Source: Longimicrobiales bacterium (GTDB lineage: Bacteria > Gemmatimonadota > Gemmatimonadetes > Longimicrobiales > Gaopeijiaceae). Taken from it: 64,000 nucleotides of DNA. This document shows, one piece after another, positions 54,102 to 62,974 of the stretch. The stretch lies in NCBI GenBank assembly GCA_028278645.1, contig JANQDZ010000047.1, positions 62,001 to 126,000 on the forward strand, read 5' to 3'. Positions within the stretch are counted from its first letter, which is position 1. Every line of letters starts with the position of its first letter. The position numbers and the translations under genes are program-made. The notes beneath the pieces were generated by a model. The model saw only the letters and a list, made by a program, of their open reading frames with translations. It ran no database searches and had not been told where the DNA came from.

Positions 54102-54833
54102 ATGAGAGCTTTGAGACTGGGTTTGGCGCTGGTGATCGTGGCGGGAATCCTGCTTTTCCGGTACTTCGGATCGGACGATCCACAGGCCGCTGAGGCAGGC
54201 GCCGCGCCCGCCGATGTGATGGAGGTGTCCGAAATGGAGGTGCCCGAGTTGGAGATGGTCCAGGTCCCGGAGGGATATGAGCGGCTGCTGGGTATGTGGA
54301 ACGACCGGTACCACAAAGGCGGTTGGAATCACTACGGCCCAGGGTACTTCGAGCTGGATCCGGCCACCGGGGTCCTGAAATCCCACGGTGGGATGGGGCT
54401 GTTCTGGTACAGCGTGAAGGAGTTCACCGACTTCGTTCTGGAGTTGGATTTCCTGTGTACCGACGCGTCGACCAACTCAGGCGTGTTTGTCCGTGTCCCG
54501 GGTGTGCCCACGAGCGACGACTACATCTATCACTCGTTCGAGATCCAGATCTACGATGCCGGAGAAGGGATCCACATGACCGGGGCGGCCTACGACGCGG
54601 AAGCCCCGACCCATCTGGCTTCGAACCCTCCTGGGGAGTGGAACCACTTCAAGATCTCCTTCGTCGGGAGCCGCCTCCAGGTCGAGCTGAACGGTGAGGC
54701 CATTCTTGATTGGGAGGCCGAGGGGCGAGGGAAGGTCGAAGATTTTGCGCCGGGTGGATACATCGGCCTACAGAACCATGACGACAGGTCTCCCGTCTAC
54801 TTTAAAAACATCATCATCAAGGACCTCAGCTGA
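54102..54833 (+). CDS. DUF1080 (3-keto-disaccharide hydrolase-type) exported protein
   Basis: The 243 residues start with a membrane/signal helix (4-20) and an acidic linker. The DUF1080 domain occupies about 60-243: WNDRYHKGGWNHYGPGYFEL, then KEFTDFVLELDFLCTDASTN, SGVFVRVPGVP and PGGYIGLQNHDDRSPVYFKN. This concanavalin-like fold is used by periplasmic hydrolases of 3-keto-glycosides. It completes the cluster: isomerase, ApbE, DoxX, two oxidoreductases, importer and hydrolase. Confidence in the fold is high; specificity is inferred. Confidence 0.85.
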   Translation: MRALRLGLALVIVAGILLFRYFGSDDPQAAEAGAAPADVMEVSEMEVPELEMVQVPEGYERLLGMWNDRYHKGGWNHYGPGYFELDPATGVLKSHGGMGLFWYSVKEFTDFVLELDFLCTDASTNSGVFVRVPGVPTSDDYIYHSFEIQIYDAGEGIHMTGAAYDAEAPTHLASNPPGEWNHFKISFVGSRLQVELNGEAILDWEAEGRGKVEDFAPGGYIGLQNHDDRSPVYFKNIIIKDLS

Positions 54834-54917
54834 ATCGGGGCCGTCGCCAAGGTCGCAGACGCCTATGTGGCCTTCTGGTTTGCATGGGCTAATTTCTTCC
54901 CAAACACCATCCTCTGG

Positions 54918-55052
54918 CTGCCCTGAGCGCCAGTTCCCCAGGCGCCGCGAACCCCCCTGGGCGGCGGCGGACCGCCCTGAGCGCCAGCTCTCCCGGCGCC
55001 GCGAACCCCCTTGGGCGGCGGCGGACTGCCCTGAGCGCCAATCCCCCCAGGC
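54918..55052 (+). repeat. 2.5 tandem copies of a 54-base repeat
   Basis: Units at 54918-54971 and 54972-55025, and a partial copy at 55026-55052. Each begins C[TC]GCCCTGAGCGCCA and contains GGCGCCGCGAACCCCC and GGGCGGCGGCGG. The repeats are GC-rich, with GGCGCC palindromes. They lie about 30-165 bases before the PadR operator. They are perfectly head-to-tail without spacers, so this is not a CRISPR. Confidence 0.8.
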
Positions 55053-55080
55053 AACCTTGCCGAACCCGTGCGCGTCATAG

Positions 55081-55100
55081 TATCTGTCAGGTGACAGATA
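55081..55100. promoter_or_regulatory. PadR-type operator palindrome
   Basis: TATCTGTCAGGTGACAGATA is a perfect palindrome with 9-base arms (TATCTGTCA and TGACAGATA) and a two-base centre. It lies 51 bases before the PadR start codon. PadR proteins usually repress their own operon through such an inverted repeat, so it probably controls padR and the permease gene. Confidence 0.75.
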
Positions 55101-55120
55101 GTCGCCCGTAGGCGGGCGAC
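55101..55120 (+). promoter_or_regulatory. Hairpin in the leader of the PadR operon
   Basis: GTCGCCCG (55101-55108), loop TAGG, CGGGCGAC (55113-55120) give a perfect 8-base stem directly after the operator. As it lies in the probable 5' untranslated region it may stabilise the mRNA or be a second half of the regulator site. Confidence 0.5.
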
Positions 55121-55151
55121 CACTTCCCTGGTCCAGAACAGACAGGTGACG

Positions 55152-55493
55152 ATGGACTACCAGAAACACCTTCCGCTCGCTCCAAGGGACTTGATGATCC
55201 TCTCGGTCCTGGCCGAGGGCCCCCTTCACGGATACGGGATCATCAAAGCGGTGGAGGACCGTTCCAAGTCGGGCGTCCTCCTGGATCCGGCCAACCTCTA
55301 TCGTGTTCTGCGCCGGATGCAGAGAGTCGGGTGGATCAGTGAATCCGCCTCTGACGCCCGCAGAAGGACGTACGCCATCACCGGTGACGGGCGCCTCCTC
55401 CTGGAGGCGGAGCTGGCCCGACTCGAACGACTGTTGCGCCATGCCAAGCCGGCCCTGGCCAATGGGTTCCCTTCCTCGGGATCCGGAAGATAG
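55152..55493 (+). CDS. PadR-family transcriptional regulator
   Basis: ATG 55152 is preferred; GTG 55146 is an in-frame alternative. The 113-residue protein has the PadR winged helix: LAPRDLMILSVLAEGPLHGY, then ANLYRVLRRMQRVGWISES and DARRRTYAITGDGRLLLE. This is the short class that controls a neighbouring ABC-type permease. The gene is 9 bases before the ADOP permease. Confidence 0.9.
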   Translation: MDYQKHLPLAPRDLMILSVLAEGPLHGYGIIKAVEDRSKSGVLLDPANLYRVLRRMQRVGWISESASDARRRTYAITGDGRLLLEAELARLERLLRHAKPALANGFPSSGSGR

Positions 55494-55502
55494 GCATCGT
55501 CG

Positions 55503-58196
55503 GTGTCTGACCCCCGTCCCTTCCCGGTTGTGCTCTATGGAGGAGCGCTTCGGGTTCTTCCGCCCAACTTCTTCCGGGAGGATGGAAGGGACATGGAGGG
55601 GGTTTTCCTGGAGCTTTGGAAAAGCGCCGAGGGCGTCGGCCCCAAAGCTCGGTTGATGCTTCGAGCATTCGGTCGCCTGCCGTGGGTGGCCCTGGTGGAA
55701 TGGATGGAGTACCTGGGTTTGATCCGAGCCCCCGGGTCTGACCGTTCACAAAGGAGGTGGGGGATGTCGGCATGGGGTGCCAATCTCAGACTGGCCTTCA
55801 GAACACTCCGGAAGGCACCGGCCTTTACCCTGACCACCGTCGTCCTCCTGGGACTGGGGATCGGGGCCGTGACCACCATTTTCACCGTGGTCGATCACGT
55901 CTTCCTCCGAGCCCTCCCCTACCCGGAACAGGATCGGCTCATCGTGGTGGAGAACGGTTCCCACTCCGGTCCGGTATGGCGCGAGCTCCAGAACGTCGAA
56001 TCGGTGGAGATCTGGGGAGCCTCCTGGTCCAACACGGCTAATCTGGTTGGGGAGGGTGACCCCGTTCGCCTCACCATGACGGGGGTTTCCACCGACTTCC
56101 TGAACCTTTTTGGGGCGAGACCGGCCCTGGGGCGGACCTTTGTCGAGGATGACTTCCTCGCCTCTGACGTGGCCGTGCTGGACTACGGTTTCTGGCAAAG
56201 CGCCTTCGGGGGCGACGAAGAGGTAGTCGGGAAGGTCATTCAGTTGGACACGGAGAACGCCCGTGCCTCCCTCCAGGTTGTGGGGGTACTGACGGAAGAC
56301 TTCGTGGCGCCGGAAGGTGTCGCGGGGGCCGCGGACAACCCCGAGGTATGGCGCCCCATGGACTGGACCCATGAGGGGCTCCAAAGGGCCTCAATGTGGG
56401 TTCTTGATGTCATGGGCCGGATGAAGGAGGGGGCCACCCTCACCGAGGTGAATGGCGAGCTGGACCAAGCAGCCCGGGCTTTGGCCGAGGCCTGGCCCGA
56501 GGATCGCGTGGACCGGGACGGGACTCCCACCGAACTGCCCGCCCTCCACCTCCAGGAGTCCACGACCGAGAGGTATCGCATGGGCCTGGGCCTTCTCCTA
56601 GGCGCCGTGGGGCTCCTCCTCCTCGTGGCATGTATGAACGTGGCCCACCTGTTCCTGGCTCGAGGGCTTGGGCGCTTGAGGGAGATGGCGGTACGACGGG
56701 CTCTGGGGGCCGGGACAGGGACCCTGGTCCAACAGCTCCTGGTGGAGAGCCTGGTCTTGGGGGCGGTTGGAGGGTTGTTGGGTCTGGGCCTGGCCTCCCT
56801 CGGTCTCAGATCATTCCTTACCCTGAGTCCCAATGCCATTCCGTGGACCAGCGACGTGTCGGTGGACCTCCGGACCCTGGTCTTCGCCGCTGGGATTTCG
56901 GCCGTCACTGTTCTGGTTTTTGGTTTGGTCCCCGCCCTACGATCAGTAGGCCACGATCTCACCCACGACCTGAAGGGGACCTCCAGGGGATCGACAATCG
57001 GAAGAAGTTCCTCCCGCCTCCGAAACGGGCTCGTCGTGGCCGAGGTAGCCCTGTCTCTGGTCCTGGTAGCCGAAGCGGGCCTCCTCCTGAGGAGCTTCAT
57101 GAAGGTCCAGTCCCAGGATCCCGGGATCGAGGTGGCCGGTGTGTGGACGGTGCCGCTGACTCCATCCGGTCTCGGCTCTCCTGAGGAATACGTCCAATCC
57201 ATGGACCAGGTCGAAGCTTCCCTGGCCATGGTCCCTGGCGTATCCAGCGTTTCTTACAGCTTCTCCCTTCCACTGGAGATGACCGGGACGGGGCGCTGCT
57301 GCTGGATGACAGGCAACTTCAGCGTGGACGGGGAGAGGAAAGAAGGGATCCGCCTGTTCCTCCAACCGGTGTCCGAGACGTTCTTCGAGACGCTGGGCGT
57401 GCCGCTCAGATCCGGCCTGGCCTGGAGTCAGGCCGACGCCATGGCTGACCCGTGGCCGGTTGTCATCGCCGAGAATCTCGCGGTGGAGTTGTTCGGATCG
57501 GCCGACAGGGCGGTGAACCAGGTTCTGGACGTGGGGGGGGACGTGACCCGGATGCTCATCGTGGGAGTGGCCGGAGACACGAGACATTTCGGCCTCGATC
57601 AGGACTACGAAAGCATGGTGTACCTGCCCATCGAGAGACTTCCGTTCACCATTCCCCTGGCTCATATGGCGGTCCGGGCCGAGGGGAACGTTCCGCCTGG
57701 GTGGGGCAGAACACTTAGGGAGGCCGTGTGGGCGGCGGCGCCCGCCATGCCCGTGCCCACCGTGCGGAACATGGAGGAGTGGTTGGAGATCTCCACGGCC
57801 GGTCGTCGCTTCGACGGAGTGCTCTTTGGTTCGTTCGGTGCCCTGGCTTTGATCCTGGCCGCCGCTGGTTTGTACGGTACCCTCCTCTACACCGTGGGGC
57901 AGCGTCGGCGTGAGCTCGGGGTTCGCATGGCCTTGGGCGCGGCCCGAACCCGGGTCCAGCGGCAAGTGGTATCGCAGGGGCTCATTCTGGCGGCTGTGGG
58001 ATGTGTTGTGGGGTTGGGGGCTGCCTGGGGCGCCGGGAGATTCCTCGAGAGCAGGCTCTTCGGGTTGACACCCAACGATCCCACGACCCTCCTCAGTACC
58101 GTAGGCGTGCTTTTGGGCGCGGCCTTCCTGGCGAGCTGGCTGCCCGCCCGCAGGGCGTCCCGTCTCGATCCGATGGAAGTGCTGAGGGAGGAGTGA
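55503..58196 (+). CDS. ADOP-type FtsX-like ABC permease
   Basis: GTG 55503 gives 897 residues. The N-terminal cap (YGGALRVLPPNFFREDGRDM) is typical of ADOP permeases linked with PadR. FtsX-like helices follow at about 105-130, then a large periplasmic domain. Three helices lie around 365-490 (LLLGAVGLLLLVACMNVAHL), with a second duplicate periplasmic domain and final helices (ALILAAAGLYGTLLYTVGQR). This is the duplicated MacB-like architecture known as ADOP. No ATPase is encoded next to it, as is usual for the type. The role is envelope transport or signalling. Confidence 0.9.
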   Translation: MSDPRPFPVVLYGGALRVLPPNFFREDGRDMEGVFLELWKSAEGVGPKARLMLRAFGRLPWVALVEWMEYLGLIRAPGSDRSQRRWGMSAWGANLRLAFRTLRKAPAFTLTTVVLLGLGIGAVTTIFTVVDHVFLRALPYPEQDRLIVVENGSHSGPVWRELQNVESVEIWGASWSNTANLVGEGDPVRLTMTGVSTDFLNLFGARPALGRTFVEDDFLASDVAVLDYGFWQSAFGGDEEVVGKVIQLDTENARASLQVVGVLTEDFVAPEGVAGAADNPEVWRPMDWTHEGLQRASMWVLDVMGRMKEGATLTEVNGELDQAARALAEAWPEDRVDRDGTPTELPALHLQESTTERYRMGLGLLLGAVGLLLLVACMNVAHLFLARGLGRLREMAVRRALGAGTGTLVQQLLVESLVLGAVGGLLGLGLASLGLRSFLTLSPNAIPWTSDVSVDLRTLVFAAGISAVTVLVFGLVPALRSVGHDLTHDLKGTSRGSTIGRSSSRLRNGLVVAEVALSLVLVAEAGLLLRSFMKVQSQDPGIEVAGVWTVPLTPSGLGSPEEYVQSMDQVEASLAMVPGVSSVSYSFSLPLEMTGTGRCCWMTGNFSVDGERKEGIRLFLQPVSETFFETLGVPLRSGLAWSQADAMADPWPVVIAENLAVELFGSADRAVNQVLDVGGDVTRMLIVGVAGDTRHFGLDQDYESMVYLPIERLPFTIPLAHMAVRAEGNVPPGWGRTLREAVWAAAPAMPVPTVRNMEEWLEISTAGRRFDGVLFGSFGALALILAAAGLYGTLLYTVGQRRRELGVRMALGAARTRVQRQVVSQGLILAAVGCVVGLGAAWGAGRFLESRLFGLTPNDPTTLLSTVGVLLGAAFLASWLPARRASRLDPMEVLREE

Positions 58197-58301
58197 GGAG
58201 GGATTGGCCGCCAAAGGCTGACCCGGATCCAACCATCGAGGCAGCATCTTCCCGACCAGACCTGGTCCGGCGACCCGGTCCGCCGGTGGGCGTTCTCTGG
58301 T

Positions 58302-59057
58302 CTACCGAAAGGTCAGGATCCCCGCCGGACAACGGAGGGTGAACTCGTACCCTTCCGTGGAACCGTCGGACGTGGTCACCTCCACGGGCAGTCTGAGAAC
58401 CCCGATGAACGTGCCGAGGCCCTCATGGTCCGGGGTCATGACCTTCAGGGCCTCGAGCTCACATCCCCCGGGAGAAGTGGCTGCGGGGTGGGGAGATTCC
58501 GCGCTCCATTCGATGAAGAAGGGCGAGCCCGCAAGAACGGGATCTTGAATCGATGCCGTCTCCCATCTCAGGAGTCCACCGTCGGGCGTGGCTCTGGAGC
58601 CGGAGGCCGTCCCGGACGGGACGAATCCGTTTCCGCCCACCAGGGCCAGGGTGCCCTCCAGGTCGGTGGTGGAGGCGGCCCAGCCCCAGGGAGTCAACGT
58701 GGTGAGCTCCGCCAGGCCCGAGGCATCTTCCACCTCCTCGATACCCTCCTGAAGAGCCAGCACTTCCAGATACGTCCCGGGGCCGAGGGAGACCAAGGCG
58801 TTTCGAGTTCCTCTGCCTGGATGCTCCCCGCCAAAAACCGGACGGACACCGGTCAACTCTTCGAACTCGTCCATTCCGGCTTCGAGGTCCGCCACGGCCA
58901 GGATGATGTGGTCGATCTGGACGGAAAGACCGTCCGATTCCTGGACCTCGGTCACCTCTGTTTCGGACCCTGGCTCCCCGGGGCCACAAGCCGCGGCCGC
59001 CGTGGTGAGGATCGGAAAAAGGGCCAACAACCAGCTGAGCGTGGGAACGGTCTTCAT
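58302..59057 (-). CDS. VOC-superfamily (glyoxalase-like) lipoprotein
   Basis: ATG 59057 follows AGGAGGTGCACG. The 251-residue protein has a lipobox at AAAACG (Cys24), then a VOC fold: QIDHIILAVADLEAGMDEFE, then ELTGVRPVFGGEHPGRGTRN and LVSLGPGTYLEVLALQEG. The His and Glu positions of the metal site are present in DHI and YLEV. Exported VOC proteins of this glyoxalase_3 type are not common. Function is unknown. Confidence 0.8.
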   Translation of the reverse strand: MKTVPTLSWLLALFPILTTAAAACGPGEPGSETEVTEVQESDGLSVQIDHIILAVADLEAGMDEFEELTGVRPVFGGEHPGRGTRNALVSLGPGTYLEVLALQEGIEEVEDASGLAELTTLTPWGWAASTTDLEGTLALVGGNGFVPSGTASGSRATPDGGLLRWETASIQDPVLAGSPFFIEWSAESPHPAATSPGGCELEALKVMTPDHEGLGTFIGVLRLPVEVTTSDGSTEGYEFTLRCPAGILTFR

Positions 59058-59243
59058 CGTGCACCTCCTGGTCCGTCCGGGATTCACGGGGACGGGCGGC
59101 AACATGGGCGAGGTCGTTTCGGCGGGTCAAGGAAGACACCGTACGGCGGACCCGTTGTGGGGTCGTCCGGACCCCTTTCTCGACACCGGTGTACCCGGAA
59201 TCTCGTTCCTCAAAAGTCGGATCCGATCACTGGGTAGATATAG

Positions 59244-60410
59244 ATGAGTCCCTCTCCGGACGGCCGCACGGATCCTCGGTTCGCGCGGACCCTCCTCCAA
59301 CGCGAAGACGCCTTTCTCCGGGAAGATGAGGGCGACGACGCCGGTTTCTACGAGCAGCCACGCTTGGTCTCCCATCTGGATGCCACCGCACTCAACACGG
59401 TCGAGCGTCTGGTTGCCGGGCTGATCGTCGAAGACGATCCGGTGGTTTTGGACCTGATGGCCTCGGTGGACTCCCACCTCCCCTCCCGACGTGAGTTCTC
59501 CCATGTGACGGGGTTGGGTTTGAACGAGGAGGAGTTACGGGCCAACCCGGCTCTGGCGAACCGGGTCGTTCACGACCTGAACGCCGACCCGGTGCTCCCC
59601 TTCGAGGGCGGGACCTTCGACGTGGTTTTGAACGTGGTGTCTGTCGAATACCTCACCAGGCCCTTCGAGGTGTTTCGGGAGGTGGGTCGGGTCTTGAAAC
59701 CGGGGGGACTCTTCCTGGTGGTGTTCTCAACCAGGTGGTTTCCACCAAAAGTTGTGAGGGTTTGGGAGGACGCACGGGAAGAGGAGCGGATCGGGATCGT
59801 GGAGGAGCTCTTCCGGGAAGCCGGCGTCTTCGGGAATTCTGAGTATTTCATCTCCATGGGCCTCCCTCGTCCCGAGGACGATCGATATTTCTCCCTCGGT
59901 GTTCCGAGTGATCCGGTCTTTGCCGTCTTCGCCGAAAAGAAGGGGCTGGTCCGCGATCGAGGAACTCGTTTGGTCCTGAGGGACCCAGCACAGCTCGACA
60001 CCGATTGGGCAGCCGTTCAGAGTAGGAAGGAGACCGTTGGTGAGACGATGGAGTGCCCCCATTGCCAGGGGACTCTCAGCAAGTGGGAAGTCCCGGACGA
60101 TCCCTGCATCGATTGGCCCAACGACTATCTCTACCTTTGCTTCAACGACTTTTGCCCCTTCGTCGTGAGGGGTTGGCGATTCATGTGGAATCAGGGGATT
60201 CTGGGGACGAGCTACCGATACCTCTACAACCCACTCAAAGGGACCTCCACCACCGTTCCGATTCGAGGACTGACGGATCTCCGCCCGGGAATCGTCGATG
60301 AAGACCCCGCCGGTCGCTTCCGATCGGCCATCAAAAAGGGAATCCCTGATTTCTCAGGGATGACCCCTGTGAAGGAGTACGGCCCGAAGCTGGGGCCGTC
60401 CAGGGGGTAA
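59244..60410 (+). CDS. SAM-dependent methyltransferase with C-terminal zinc ribbon
   Basis: The 388 residues contain a class I methyltransferase domain. Motif I is unusual (DPVVLDLMASVDSHLP) and motif IV is GTFDVVLNVVSVEYLTRP, with motif VI VLKPGGLFLVVFS. The C-terminal part (about 265-345) has a zinc-ribbon-like CPHCQGTLSKWEVPDD and, 30 residues later, YLCFNDFCPFVVRG. The combination suggests methylation of a small or protein substrate recognised by the ribbon. The substrate is unknown. It is divergent from the VOC lipoprotein. Confidence 0.8.
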   Translation: MSPSPDGRTDPRFARTLLQREDAFLREDEGDDAGFYEQPRLVSHLDATALNTVERLVAGLIVEDDPVVLDLMASVDSHLPSRREFSHVTGLGLNEEELRANPALANRVVHDLNADPVLPFEGGTFDVVLNVVSVEYLTRPFEVFREVGRVLKPGGLFLVVFSTRWFPPKVVRVWEDAREEERIGIVEELFREAGVFGNSEYFISMGLPRPEDDRYFSLGVPSDPVFAVFAEKKGLVRDRGTRLVLRDPAQLDTDWAAVQSRKETVGETMECPHCQGTLSKWEVPDDPCIDWPNDYLYLCFNDFCPFVVRGWRFMWNQGILGTSYRYLYNPLKGTSTTVPIRGLTDLRPGIVDEDPAGRFRSAIKKGIPDFSGMTPVKEYGPKLGPSRG

Positions 60411-60553
60411 ACGCCGGAACTTCCCCGCCGAGACTGGCAGGAGGACGGATCGCGGAGGCCGGCCGAAAGGCGGATCGCTAGCTCTCGAGGGGGGCGGCGT
60501 GTAAACTCCCAAGCCGGCAACCAATCTGATCCAGGTCCCTTTCGGAGTTCCAC

Positions 60554-61909
60554 ATGACGTCGTTCCTCCGCCGACTCCGCTTTCCCCACCCCCTCGTCCT
60601 GCTCTCCGGTGCGGTGCTCGTTGCCGCAGCCGCTTCATGGGTGGTCCCTGCGGGGCAGTATGACCGCGTCGAGGATGAGGTCACAGGTCGGACGGTAGTC
60701 GTGAGCGGGACCTATCATGCGGTGGAATCGGCCCCGGTCGGCCTCTTCGATGCTTTCGTAGCGATGCCCAGGGGTATGATCGAAGCCGCCGAAGTCATTT
60801 TCCTGGTCTTTCTCATTGGTGGGGCTTTCACCGTCGTGGATCAGACCGGAGTCCTCAGGAGGGGAGTCAGTTGGTTGGTTGGGGTCCTGGGCGACAGGAC
60901 GATCCTGGTCATCCCCATCGTCTGCGTGCTTTTTGCGACAGGGGGTGCTCTGGAGAACATGCAGGAAGAGATCATCGCGCTCATCCCGGTTCTCCTGGTC
61001 CTCACGAACCGCCTGGGGTTTAGACCGATGGTGGCGGTGGCCATGAGCGTCGGAGCCGCCAACGTGGGCTCGGCCTTCAGCCCAATCAATCCGTTCCAGG
61101 TCGGGATTGCCCAGAAGCTGGCCCAGCTTCCCCTTCTTTCCGGTGGTGGCTTCCGCCTCGCCTTCCTCGCTCTGGCGCTGAGCGTATGGATCACCTTTGT
61201 GGTTCGTATGGCCCGGGCCACGGCCACGGAACCGAGCATCGCCGAGGAAGAGCCGACAGAGGCGTCTTTCCTGAGGACAGATTGGATGGTGATCGGGTTG
61301 GTGGGCCTCACCTTCGCGACCCTGGTGTGGGGGATGCTGACCCAGGGTTGGGGTTTCAACGAGATGTCGGGCCTGTTCTTCGGAATGGGGATCCTGGTGG
61401 GCGCCATTGCCGGGATGGGAGTCGGCGGCACGGCCCAGGCTTATGCCAAGGGATTCCGGGAGATGGCTTTGGCGGCCCTCCTGATCGGGTTTGCACGAGC
61501 CATCTATGTGGTGCTGGAGGACGGCCGCGTCGTGGACACGATGGTCTACGCCATGGTGACCCCGCTCGAGAGTCTCCCCACCCTCGCTTCAGCCATTGGG
61601 ATGATCGGTGCCCACATCGCCATACACTTCCCTGTGCCCAGCGTCAGCGGGCAGGCAGTTCTGACCATGCCGGTGCTCGTTCCCCTGTCCGACCTATTAG
61701 GTCTTTCCAGGCAGGTCACCGTGTTGGCTTACCAGTACGGCGCTGGAATCACCGACCTCATTATCCCCACCAGCGGAACGCTCATGGCGGTTCTGGCCAC
61801 CGCCAAGGTTCGTTACGAGGACTGGATTGCCTGGGTCCTTCCCCGGTGGGCCACACTTATCGCCATCGGGGCGCTGTCGGTCGCTGTGGGAATCGCAATA
61901 GGGTTGTAG
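60554..61909 (+). CDS. YfcC-family transporter (DcuC superfamily)
   Basis: The 451-residue protein has about 11 helices. Typical YfcC/ArsB-NhaD-related features are PAGQYDRVEDEVTGRTVVV, near the start, AAEVIFLVFLIGGAFTVVD, and ANVGSAFSPINPFQVGIAQK, with the hairpin near FPVPSVSGQAVLTMPVLVPL. YfcC proteins are annotated as C4-dicarboxylate or basic amino acid carriers. The substrate cannot be chosen here. Confidence 0.85.
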   Translation: MTSFLRRLRFPHPLVLLSGAVLVAAAASWVVPAGQYDRVEDEVTGRTVVVSGTYHAVESAPVGLFDAFVAMPRGMIEAAEVIFLVFLIGGAFTVVDQTGVLRRGVSWLVGVLGDRTILVIPIVCVLFATGGALENMQEEIIALIPVLLVLTNRLGFRPMVAVAMSVGAANVGSAFSPINPFQVGIAQKLAQLPLLSGGGFRLAFLALALSVWITFVVRMARATATEPSIAEEEPTEASFLRTDWMVIGLVGLTFATLVWGMLTQGWGFNEMSGLFFGMGILVGAIAGMGVGGTAQAYAKGFREMALAALLIGFARAIYVVLEDGRVVDTMVYAMVTPLESLPTLASAIGMIGAHIAIHFPVPSVSGQAVLTMPVLVPLSDLLGLSRQVTVLAYQYGAGITDLIIPTSGTLMAVLATAKVRYEDWIAWVLPRWATLIAIGALSVAVGIAIGL

Positions 61910-61911
61910 GG

Positions 61912-61939
61912 CCTCCCTCGCGGATGCTCCGAGGGGAGC
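61912..61939. terminator. Possible terminator between yfcC-like and mscL genes
   Basis: CTCCCTCG and CGAGGGGAG form an 8-9 base stem with one bulge, directly after the stop at 61909 and between convergent genes. A T-run is missing, so this is a weak call. Confidence 0.35.
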
Positions 61940-61987
61940 TTGGACCCGGAAAGGCTACGGCCGCTCTGTATTAGACCTATCGAGCCC

Positions 61988-62422
61988 CTAACCCTGGGCC
62001 TTCAGCAGATCCCTGATCTCCGTCAGAAGGACCTCTTCGGCAGACGGTTCCGGCTCGGCCGGGGCTTCCTCCACCACTTCCTCTTCCTTTTTCATCTTGT
62101 TGAATCCCTTGACCACGAAGAACACTGCCCAGGCAACAATCAGGAAAGAGATGAGGGCGTTGATGAAGAGCCCGTAGTTGATTGTGACGGCTCCGGCTTC
62201 CTGGGCCGCGGCCAGGGTATTGAATGGAGCGCCGGCGGGATCACCAAGTGTGATGAAGAACTCCTTGAAGTCCACACCGCCCAGGAGCATTCCGATGGGG
62301 GGCATGATGACGTCGTCCACGAGGGACTTGATGATGGTGCCGAAGGCGGCGCCGATGATGATACCCACTGCCATGTCGAGCATGTTGCCCTTCACGGCAA
62401 ACTCCTTGAACTCCTTGAGCAC
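61988..62422 (-). CDS. mscL: Large-conductance mechanosensitive channel MscL
   Basis: GTG 62422 after GGAGGAG gives 144 residues starting [20 protein letters not shown], the conserved N-terminal amphipathic helix and pore-lining TM1 of MscL. TM2 is near residues 75-100 ([20 protein letters not shown]) and the C-terminal helix is acidic then ends [13 protein letters not shown]. The length agrees with the family (about 130-150). It releases osmolytes during hypo-osmotic shock. Confidence 0.95.
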   Translation of the reverse strand: MLKEFKEFAVKGNMLDMAVGIIIGAAFGTIIKSLVDDVIMPPIGMLLGGVDFKEFFITLGDPAGAPFNTLAAAQEAGAVTINYGLFINALISFLIVAWAVFFVVKGFNKMKKEEEVVEEAPAEPEPSAEEVLLTEIRDLLKAQG

Positions 62423-62552
62423 GGTTCTCCTCCTGCCCGGGGGGACGTGGTCTTCCGCCGTTGGTGCGGATTGCTTTTGGGGAAGATTCCTGAATGTTAT
62501 GGACAGATTGCCTTTTTGGAAGTCACATCCGGGAGTCCGAACCCGAGCCAAC

Positions 62553-62610
62553 GGCGGGGCGGACCTTGGTCGATTGGTGGGTGGACGTTGACCCACTGGC
62601 GGGGCGGACC
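62553..62610. promoter_or_regulatory. Direct and inverted repeats upstream of hypA
   Basis: GGCGGGGCGGACC occurs at 62553-62565 and 62598-62610. Between them GTGGGT (62577-62582) and ACCCAC (62591-62596) form inverted arms. The unit ends 13 bases before the hypA start, so it may be a regulator site or hairpin of the leader. Confidence 0.35.
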
Positions 62611-62623
62611 CTGAGGGTAGGAG

Positions 62624-62974
62624 ATGCACGAGCTTCCGGTAACCAAGAGCATTCTTCAAATCGTGCTTCGTCACGCGGAGGCCCAAGGCGTGGAAAAGGT
62701 CCACGCTATCGACCTCTCCATCGGCGCCCTGAGCGATCTGGAGGCCGAATGGCTGCAGAGCTACTTCGATCACCTGAGCAAAGACACCTTGGCGGAGGGA
62801 GCGGAGCTTCGTGTGCACCGCTCGGCCTTGACCTTCAAATGTGAGCCCTGCGCACGGGAGTACACCGCAAAACGGGAGGAGCTGGATACAGCGACGTGCC
62901 CCGGATGTGGTTCTCGCGACGCCGCATTGATGGGAGGAACCGCGTACACCGTCGAGAGCATGGAGGCCGAGTGA
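62624..62974 (+). CDS. hypA: HypA nickel-insertion accessory protein
   Basis: ATG 62624 follows GGTAGGAG. The 116-residue protein begins [10 protein letters not shown], with the nickel-binding His2 at the N-terminus. The zinc site has two CxxC pairs, C73-E-P-C76 and C92-P-G-C95. HypA delivers nickel to [NiFe] hydrogenase together with HypB. hypB follows directly (TGATG overlap). Confidence 0.95.
   Translation: MHELPVTKSILQIVLRHAEAQGVEKVHAIDLSIGALSDLEAEWLQSYFDHLSKDTLAEGAELRVHRSALTFKCEPCAREYTAKREELDTATCPGCGSRDAALMGGTAYTVESMEAE

Noticed and set aside
54918-55052. CRISPR array
   Set aside because: Repeats are head-to-tail without spacers and no cas gene is present.
62423-62818. Upstream extension of mscL
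   Set aside because: It would run antisense through hypA; GTG 62422 with GGAGGAG gives the conserved MscL N-terminus.
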